A program made the position numbers and the translations under genes. The notes under the pieces are model-generated. The model did not search any database, had not been told where the DNA came from, and saw only the letters and a program-made list of their open reading frames with translations. This document shows positions 59,047 to 64,000 of a stretch of DNA of 64,000 nucleotides, in pieces. The DNA is taken from contig CAZEJR010000003.1 of the NCBI GenBank assembly GCA_964512675.1, positions 73,743 through 137,742 of the forward strand, in the 5' to 3' direction. Position 1 is the first letter of the stretch. The number at the start of each line of letters is the position of its first letter. This DNA comes from A07HB70 sp964512675 (GTDB lineage: Archaea; Halobacteriota; Halobacteria; Halobacteriales; Haloferacaceae).

Positions 59047-60081
59047 TCAGTTCCCGCCGTCGGTCCGCGCCGGCTGTTCGTCGCCGCCCGCGCCGCCAGC
59101 CGCCGGAACGCCGAGGTAGTCGTCGTTTATCTCCCAGCCGCCCGACCCGTCGCGCACCATGTACTCGCCGTAGTACGGCACGCGCTCGGCGACGACCTCG
59201 CGGAACGCCGCCTCGACCTCTGTCCGGGTCATCTCGCCCATCGGTCGGAGGTCGTCGTTTCGGTTGAGACAGCCCTTCAGCTTCCCGTCGTGGGTGACCC
59301 GCACCCGGCCACAGTTCGCGCAGAAGTCCGGGTTCTCGACCGGGTCGACGATCTCGACCATCCCACCTTCCTCGCTCTCGCCGCCCATGAAGTAGCGCCG
59401 CCGGTCGTGCATGTCACGCCGTTCGACCCGTTCTGCCTCGTCTTCGAGCCAGTCGTGGACCCGTTCGATGTCGACGTTCCACTCCGGCCGACCGGTCAGC
59501 TCCGGCATGTACTCGATCAGCTGGAGGCGCAGACCGTCGGTCTCGGCGACGTGGTCCACCATCTCCGCGACGTAGCCTTTCGTGTGCTCGAACACGACCA
59601 TGTTCAGTTTCACCGGCGCGAGACCGGCGTCGACGGCGGCGTGGACGCCTTTTATCACCTCGTCGTAGGCGCCGGACTGCGTGACGGCGGCGAACGCCTC
59701 GGGGTCCAAGGCGTCCTGCGAGACGTTCACCCTGGAGAGGCCGGCGTCGACGAGCGCCTCGGCCCGACCGGGCAGGAAGGTTCCGTTCGTCGTCATCGAC
59801 GCGTCCATGCCGTCCGGGACGCGACGGATGATCTCCTCTAGGTCGTCCCGGAGCATCGGCTCGCCCCCGGTGAACTTCACCTTCTCGACGCCGAACTTGT
59901 CGACCACCTCGAGAAACCGGACCACGTCGTCGGCGGTCATCTCCTCGTCCTGTGGCTCCATCGGCCCGCGCGTGTCGCCGAGCCCCTCGTTGTGACAGTA
60001 GACACAGTCGAAGTTACACCGGTCGGTGAGCGATACTCTGACACCCGTGACCGCCCGACCGTAGTCGTCTTCGAGAGGCAC
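59047..60081 (-). CDS. moaA: GTP 3',8-cyclase MoaA
   Basis: A 344-residue radical SAM enzyme for the first step of molybdopterin synthesis. The SAM cluster is C22, C26 and C29 (CNFDCVYC). The C-terminal cluster that binds GTP is CANCGRVRVTHDGKLKGC. KFTGGEPMLRDDL is the SAM-binding GGE motif. Its product is needed by the tungsten aldehyde oxidoreductase in this window and other molybdo-enzymes. The GTG at 60081 is 27 nt from a TATA-like element, settling the start. Confidence 0.95.
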   Translation of the reverse strand: MPLEDDYGRAVTGVRVSLTDRCNFDCVYCHNEGLGDTRGPMEPQDEEMTADDVVRFLEVVDKFGVEKVKFTGGEPMLRDDLEEIIRRVPDGMDASMTTNGTFLPGRAEALVDAGLSRVNVSQDALDPEAFAAVTQSGAYDEVIKGVHAAVDAGLAPVKLNMVVFEHTKGYVAEMVDHVAETDGLRLQLIEYMPELTGRPEWNVDIERVHDWLEDEAERVERRDMHDRRRYFMGGESEEGGMVEIVDPVENPDFCANCGRVRVTHDGKLKGCLNRNDDLRPMGEMTRTEVEAAFREVVAERVPYYGEYMVRDGSGGWEINDDYLGVPAAGGAGGDEQPARTDGGN

Positions 60082-60104
60082 GCCCGGACTCTCCCGCTCG
60101 GGGG

Positions 60105-60111
60105 CTATAAG
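60105..60111 (-). promoter_or_regulatory. TATA-like element of moaA
   Basis: Minus-strand CTTATAG centred 27 nt before the GTG at 60081. Confidence 0.6.
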
Positions 60112-60198
60112 CGGGCGGGGCGATTCGCCCGGAGCGAAACTGCGAGTGGTTTCGTCTGCCGGATATCGACCCGTTCGACGGTTGCGTCCGGTCGACAC

Positions 60199-60206
60199 GC
60201 ATATCA
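60199..60206 (+). promoter_or_regulatory. TATA-like element of the Mrp/ApbC gene
   Basis: GCATATCA centred 26 nt before the ATG at 60229; divergent from the moaA promoter about 95 nt away. Confidence 0.55.
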
Positions 60207-60228
60207 GCCGGACCGCCCCAGGTGCGGT

Positions 60229-61395
60229 ATGGACGAGGCGGCGGTTCGCGAGCGGCTCCGGGCGGTCGAGGACCCCGACCTGGGCGGGGATATCGTCTCG
60301 CTGGGACTGGTGAACGCACTCGACGTGGGCGACGGGCGCATCCGCGCGTCGCTCGCGCTCGGGGCGCCGTACTCCCCGACGGAGAGCCGCATCGCCGCAC
60401 GGGTGCGTGAGGTCCTGGCCGACGACGACCGGGACGTCGAACTGACGGCACGGGTCGACGACACCGAACCCGTCGAGGACGAGGAGCTGGTGCTGCCGGG
60501 CGTAAAGAACATTGTCGCCGTCGCGTCGGGCAAAGGTGGCGTCGGCAAGTCGACGGTGGCCGTCAACGTCGCCGCCGGGCTGTCGAAGCTCGGGGCGCGG
60601 GTGGGACTGTTCGACGCCGACGTGTACGGACCGAACGTGCCCCGGATGGTCGACGCGGACCAGGCGCCGCGAGCGACGGAGGACGACCGCATCGTGCCGC
60701 CGGAGAAGTACGGGATGAAGCTGATGAGCATGGCCTTCCTCGTCGGCGAGGACGACCCCGTCATCTGGCGCGGCCCGATGGTCCACAAGGTGTTGACACA
60801 GCTCGTCGAGGACGTCGAGTGGGGCCAGCTCGACTACATGGTACTCGACCTGCCGCCGGGGACGGGCGACACCCAGCTGACCATCCTCCAGACGCTCCCG
60901 CTCGCGGGCGCGGTCGTCGTCACCACGCCACAGGAGGTGGCCGTCGACGACGCGCGGAAGGGGCTGCGGATGTTCGACCGGCACGACACCACCGTCTTGG
61001 GCGTCGTCGAGAACATGGCCGGCTTCCGCTGTCCCGACTGCGGCGCCGCCCACGACCTGTTCGGCCGGGGCGGCGGCGCGGCGTTCGCACGGACGAACGA
61101 CCTCGCGCTCCTCGGGTCGGTGCCGCTCGACCCGGCGGTCCGGGCCGGCGGCGACGAGGGAGCGCCCGCCGTCCTCGGCGAGAGCGACACCGCCGACGCG
61201 CTCCGCGTGGCGACGGAGAACGTCGCCGACGCAGTCGGGCTTGTCCGGCGCCGCGACGTCGCCGAGCGCCGAGGGGGCGACCCGGCTGCGGGGCCACTCT
61301 CGGGCGGGGTCGGAGCCGAGTCGCAGCCGGTGTCCGGAGACGATACGGGGGCGGAGCCCCCGGCCACGCCCCCCGCAGAGGGCGACAACGACTAA
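60229..61395 (+). CDS. apbC: Mrp/NBP35-type iron-sulfur carrier ATPase
   Basis: A 388-residue P-loop protein with an N-terminal MIP18/DUF59 domain (residues 1-80), a deviant Walker A GKGGVGKST at 101-109 with FDADVYGPNVPRM, and an MAGFRCPDCG pair of cysteines near residue 265 that hold the cluster between two subunits. It would deliver iron-sulfur clusters to apoproteins. An acidic tail of about 35 residues ends the chain. It is divergent from moaA, a radical SAM protein that needs clusters. Confidence 0.93.
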   Translation: MDEAAVRERLRAVEDPDLGGDIVSLGLVNALDVGDGRIRASLALGAPYSPTESRIAARVREVLADDDRDVELTARVDDTEPVEDEELVLPGVKNIVAVASGKGGVGKSTVAVNVAAGLSKLGARVGLFDADVYGPNVPRMVDADQAPRATEDDRIVPPEKYGMKLMSMAFLVGEDDPVIWRGPMVHKVLTQLVEDVEWGQLDYMVLDLPPGTGDTQLTILQTLPLAGAVVVTTPQEVAVDDARKGLRMFDRHDTTVLGVVENMAGFRCPDCGAAHDLFGRGGGAAFARTNDLALLGSVPLDPAVRAGGDEGAPAVLGESDTADALRVATENVADAVGLVRRRDVAERRGGDPAAGPLSGGVGAESQPVSGDDTGAEPPATPPAEGDND

Positions 61396-61398
61396 CAC
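61390..61398 (+). promoter_or_regulatory. TATA-like element of the uracil-DNA glycosylase gene
   Basis: GACTAACAC overlapping the apbC stop, centred 26 nt before the GTG at 61419. Confidence 0.5.
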
Positions 61399-61418
61399 GC
61401 CCGGCCCCTCTCCCGACT

Positions 61419-62042
61419 GTGCCCTCTCAGGAGCGACTCTCGAACCCGTACGGGATGGACGAGGATTGTACGAACTGCGCCCGCGCGGAGACGCGCGAAC
61501 GGGTCGTCCACGGCTACGGCGACGCGGAGGCGGAGTTTCTCGTCGTCGGCGAGACCCCGACGGCAGGTGCGCAGTCGACGGGCGTCCCGTTTACCGGCGA
61601 CGACGCGGGCGAACGGCTCCAGCGCGCGCTCGGCGAACTCGGTCTCTCGCGCTCTCCGGCCGGCGACCCCGAACCGGACCTCCAGAACGTCTTTCTCACC
61701 TACCTGACGCGGTGTCACGGCGCCGGAGCGCCGACAGACGACCACCTGCGAGCCTGCGAGCCGTTCTTCAACGCCGAGGTCCGGACGATCAACCCCGAGA
61801 TCATCGTTCCGGTCGGCGAGCGGACGCTCCGGACGCTGGCGCCGGAGTTCACCACCCAGTCGGCGGCGGCGTTCGACATCGACGAGTGTCACGCGACCGC
61901 GGTCCGCGGACGCGGGTTCGAACTCGTGCCGGTGCGGGCGCTCGGGGCACAGAGCGACGCGGAGACGGCGGCGTTCGTCGAGCGGATGTCCGACCTGATG
62001 GCCGGCGACTACCGACAGACGAAGGGGCGGCGGTCGCGGTAG
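61419..62042 (+). CDS. udg: uracil-DNA glycosylase, family 4 (haloarchaeal type)
   Basis: A 207-residue iron-sulfur glycosylase that removes uracil from DNA. ERVVHGYGDAEAEFLVVGETPTAGAQSTGVPFTGDDAG is the active-site region. Cluster cysteines are C17 and C20 (CTNC) and two in CHGAGAPTDDHLRAC. PVGERTLRTLAPEF carries the later conserved block. The GTG at 61419 fits the family start; a later ATG would remove several conserved residues. Confidence 0.88.
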   Translation: MPSQERLSNPYGMDEDCTNCARAETRERVVHGYGDAEAEFLVVGETPTAGAQSTGVPFTGDDAGERLQRALGELGLSRSPAGDPEPDLQNVFLTYLTRCHGAGAPTDDHLRACEPFFNAEVRTINPEIIVPVGERTLRTLAPEFTTQSAAAFDIDECHATAVRGRGFELVPVRALGAQSDAETAAFVERMSDLMAGDYRQTKGRRSR

Positions 62043-62101
62043 GCGGCGCCCGTCTCGCCCGGGACCGAATGCCTGAAGCGACACGCGACCACACCTCCGC
62101 C

Positions 62102-62857
62102 GTGCCAACCCTGGTCGTTCCGGCCGACCCGCCCCGACCCGGCCACGTACTCCCCGGTCTCGCGCGGGCCGCGCCGCTCACCGAGGCCGAGGCCGCGACC
62201 CTGTACGAGGCCTGTCTGCGCGACGCCGTCGCCGCCGCCGACGCCGCGGGCGGCGACCTGATCGTCACGTACCCCTCTGCGGAGCGTGTGCCGCCGGCAG
62301 ACGACGGGACGAGTCCGGAGGCCGCGGTACGGGCCGCGGTCACGCCGGCGCTGTCGGATCCCTCCACGGTCCGGTTCGAGGTTCAGGTGGGGTCGACGCC
62401 GAGCGCCCGACTGGGCAACGTCGTCGGTCACCTCCTGCGCGAGACGGACGCGGCGAGCGTGGGCTACCTCCAACCGACCGCCTACGACACGCCGCGGACG
62501 GTAATCGACGGCGCGGCGATGAAGTCGCGGTCCGCGGAACTGGTCCTCGGACCCGCCCCCGACGGTCGGATCCACTACGCCGCGTTCGCGACGGCGGCGC
62601 TCGACTTCGAAGACAGCCTCGTCGCCCCGGCGCTCGACGCGCTGGCAGCCCGCGCCGCCGCCGCCGACGCCGCGACACAGTTCGTGGAGTCACGGCCGCG
62701 TCTCGACGGCCCAGCCGACCTGCCGACACTGCTCGCGTCCGTCTCGGCACGGCGCCGCGCCGACCGGTCGGTGCCAGAACACGTCGCGAGCGCCGTCGAC
62801 GACCTCGGTCTGTCGCTCGAGTCCGCGGGCGACGACGTCGAGATGGTGCGGTCGTGA
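62102..62857 (+). CDS. conserved haloarchaeal protein of unknown function
   Basis: A 251-residue soluble protein. PTLVVPADPPRPGHVLPGL at the start and SARLGNVVGHLLRETDAASVGYLQPTAYDTPRTVIDGAAMKSRSAELVLGP in the middle suggest a nucleotidyltransferase-like Rossmann domain (compare DUF2064), with an Ala-rich helical end. No catalytic residues are certain. The GTG at 62102 is chosen over an ATG at 62069 because conserved residues begin there. It lies 59 nt behind udg. Confidence 0.7.
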   Translation: MPTLVVPADPPRPGHVLPGLARAAPLTEAEAATLYEACLRDAVAAADAAGGDLIVTYPSAERVPPADDGTSPEAAVRAAVTPALSDPSTVRFEVQVGSTPSARLGNVVGHLLRETDAASVGYLQPTAYDTPRTVIDGAAMKSRSAELVLGPAPDGRIHYAAFATAALDFEDSLVAPALDALAARAAAADAATQFVESRPRLDGPADLPTLLASVSARRRADRSVPEHVASAVDDLGLSLESAGDDVEMVRS

Positions 62858-62909
62858 CGGCGTCGCGCCGTGGTGTGGCGTCTGCGGCGCGTCAGACACG
62901 GAGGAACAG

Positions 62910-62917
62910 TCTTAGTG
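62910..62917 (+). promoter_or_regulatory. TATA-like element upstream of the membrane protein at 62940
   Basis: TCTTAGTGC centred about 26 nt before the ATG. Confidence 0.45.
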
Positions 62918-62939
62918 CTACGGGCTGTACGAGCCGGCG

Positions 62940-63854
62940 ATGAGTGCGAGTGCGGACACGGCACCAGACAACGTCCTCTTCGAGTTGTACGGCAGATACG
63001 TCGGGGAGCCCGACGCCGAGGCCGACGTCTACCTCGGGTTCGCGCTCTTTTTTAGCGGTATCGCGCTCGGCGCGGTCGGCGTGCTCGTGTTCCTGCTGAG
63101 CGCCGCCGTCGGCGGCCCGGCCGACCCGGCGTTCGGGCTGCGACAGGTCGCCGTCGTCGCCAGCGCGGCTGGACTGCCGACGTTTCTGATCGGCATCGTC
63201 GTGCTCCTCCCAGGCGACCGTCGGACGACGTACGCCGCTGCCGCGGGCATCGTGGTCTGTCTGGCCGCCGTCGCGCTGTTCGTCGCGGTCTACCCGATGC
63301 ACTGGAACGTCGAGCAGACGCCGGACTACAGCGCACAGGGGATCGCGGTGTACGCCGCCGGACTCGTCGCGGTGGTCGGCGCGACGGGGGCGGCGCTGGT
63401 CGGCCACCAGGTCCAGCGCGTCGGGGGTGGAGCCGCGCCGACCGGAGAGACAGACGACGAGACCGACGCCGAGCCGACGATCAGCGACGAGCGCGTGCGC
63501 CGGGACATCGACGAGGCGACCGGCGACGCCGACCTCTCGTGGGGCGGCGTCGAGCGACGAGAGACCCGTCGGCTGGAGCTGAACACCGACACGCCGGACG
63601 ACGTCCAGACGAACGTCGACCGGGTGAGCGCCGAGACCGCCACCACCGCGGGCGACGACGTCGACGAGGCGGTCTCCGGGCTGCGACAGCTGCAGGGCCG
63701 CGAGGAGGCGGTCGACAGCGGGAGCGACGTCGACGAGCAGACGGCGGCGCTGACCGAGCTCAGACGACAGCAGGAGGCCGAAGAGCTCGCGTCGGCGTCG
63801 GGGACGGACGACGACACGCTGCTCGGCCGCGTTCGGCGGCTGCTGGGCCGCTGA
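62940..63854 (+). CDS. four-helix membrane protein with coiled-coil tail (DUF7139/CdpA-like)
   Basis: A 304-residue protein. Residues about 33-160 hold four hydrophobic helices; the remainder is an acidic cytosolic tail with heptad-like helices (VDEAVSGLRQLQGREEAVD, LTELRRQQEAEELASA) ending RVRRLLGR. The N-terminal FELYGRYVGEPDAEADVYLGFALFF is strongly conserved in haloarchaea. From memory, this family includes the Haloferax cell-division protein CdpA, which anchors the FtsZ assembly; the match was not tested. Confidence 0.65.
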   Translation: MSASADTAPDNVLFELYGRYVGEPDAEADVYLGFALFFSGIALGAVGVLVFLLSAAVGGPADPAFGLRQVAVVASAAGLPTFLIGIVVLLPGDRRTTYAAAAGIVVCLAAVALFVAVYPMHWNVEQTPDYSAQGIAVYAAGLVAVVGATGAALVGHQVQRVGGGAAPTGETDDETDAEPTISDERVRRDIDEATGDADLSWGGVERRETRRLELNTDTPDDVQTNVDRVSAETATTAGDDVDEAVSGLRQLQGREEAVDSGSDVDEQTAALTELRRQQEAEELASASGTDDDTLLGRVRRLLGR

Positions 63855-63895
63855 GCCGCCGGCCGTCTGACACCTGACTGACGGCGGGGAGAACG

Positions 63896-63902
63896 CTTAT
63901 CC
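63896..63902 (+). promoter_or_regulatory. TATA-like element of the actin-fold gene
   Basis: CTTATCC centred 26 nt before the ATG at 63925. Confidence 0.6.
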
Positions 63903-63924
63903 ACTCGGCAGAGAACCGTCGAAT

Positions 63925-64000
63925 ATGGCAAAGGGACTGGACGTGGGAACGATGAATATCATCTCCGCACAGCAGGACGGCTCCGAAACCGTCTTTGTAC
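63925..64000 (+). CDS. actin/Hsp70-superfamily ATPase, N-terminal fragment (truncated by window edge)
   Basis: Only 25 residues are present. GLDVGTMNIISA is the phosphate-1 loop of the actin/sugar kinase/Hsp70 fold. Full-length homologues in haloarchaea are ATPases of this fold. Placement behind the CdpA-like membrane protein suggests a role with the cell envelope or cytoskeleton, an inference from position. Confidence 0.6.
   Translation, partial: MAKGLDVGTMNIISAQQDGSETVFV

Overview
The window is chromosomal DNA from a haloarchaeon (class Halobacteria). The evidence is the very high GC content, the acidic proteome, the many GTG starts, the archaeal ribosomal protein and RNA polymerase operons, a PGF-CTERM surface protein, a HalX-type response regulator and archaeal pathway enzymes (mevalonate kinase plus isopentenyl phosphate kinase, pyruvoyl arginine decarboxylase, tungsten aldehyde oxidoreductase, archaeal RNase J and TmcA). 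I cannot name the genus. Most transcription units have a T/A-rich TATA-like element centred about 25-27 nt before the start codon, as expected for leaderless haloarchaeal mRNAs. This spacing was used to choose several starts.

Layout. 1-8.5 kb: a truncated HAD hydrolase, a PGF-CTERM protein, AlaX editing protein, aMBF1, a glycosyltransferase, tRNA-Leu(GAG), a DUF420 membrane protein, two decayed pseudogenes (an SLC13-type permease and a phytoene-desaturase-like gene) and the lsm-rpl37e-purF unit. 8.7-16.4 kb: RNase J, the prenyl synthase IdsA, GltX, PdaD, a tungsten aldehyde oxidoreductase with a ferredoxin, and an HTH-GNAT protein. 16.4-20.1 kb: tmcA divergent from rpl7ae-rps28e-rpl24e-ndk. 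20.3-24.2 kb: a selenium-binding-protein/methanethiol-oxidase homologue with a 2Fe-2S ferredoxin, facing a two-gene split methionine synthase. 24.2-27.8 kb: a minus-strand run of rpoF, DUF655, ksgA, mscS and a HemK-type methyltransferase. 28.2-29.9 kb: a three-gene signalling module lying between rpoF and its usual neighbour rpl21e. 29.9-40.6 kb: rpl21e, EF-1beta and a zinc micro-protein, a TctA-like permease, thrC, the rpl11/rpl1-rpl10-rpl12 region with a MaoC-fold gene inside it, an M42 peptidase, mvk-ipk and a metallo-beta-lactamase. 41-50.7 kb: an Lhr-type helicase carrying a 558-residue intein, a LarA-like protein, a Dna2-like nuclease-helicase and small haloarchaeal genes. 50.7-57.8 kb: a zincin, then the S9-type operon (tRNA-Leu, L18e, L13, S9, RpoN, RpoK, enolase, S2) and the S13-S4-S11-RpoD operon behind tRNA-Ser(GCU). 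58-64 kb: a BKACE-family enzyme with a four-cysteine micro-protein, moaA divergent from an Mrp/ApbC ATPase, uracil-DNA glycosylase, and a membrane protein followed by the start of an actin/Hsp70-fold ATPase.

Most of the window is housekeeping: translation, transcription, RNA processing and isoprenoid lipid synthesis. The least ordinary parts are the intein in the helicase Walker A motif (its second endonuclease motif looks degraded), the L1 leader hairpin that leads into the Shine-Dalgarno of rpl1, the three-gene module splitting the rpl21e-rpoF neighbourhood, the split methionine synthase whose upstream half lacks the zinc ligands, the decayed carotenoid-desaturase gene, and two short tandem arrays next to ribosomal or polymerase operons. 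I found no CRISPR array, rRNA gene, insertion sequence or provirus. Only one gene-free stretch exceeds 300 bases (27794-28221).
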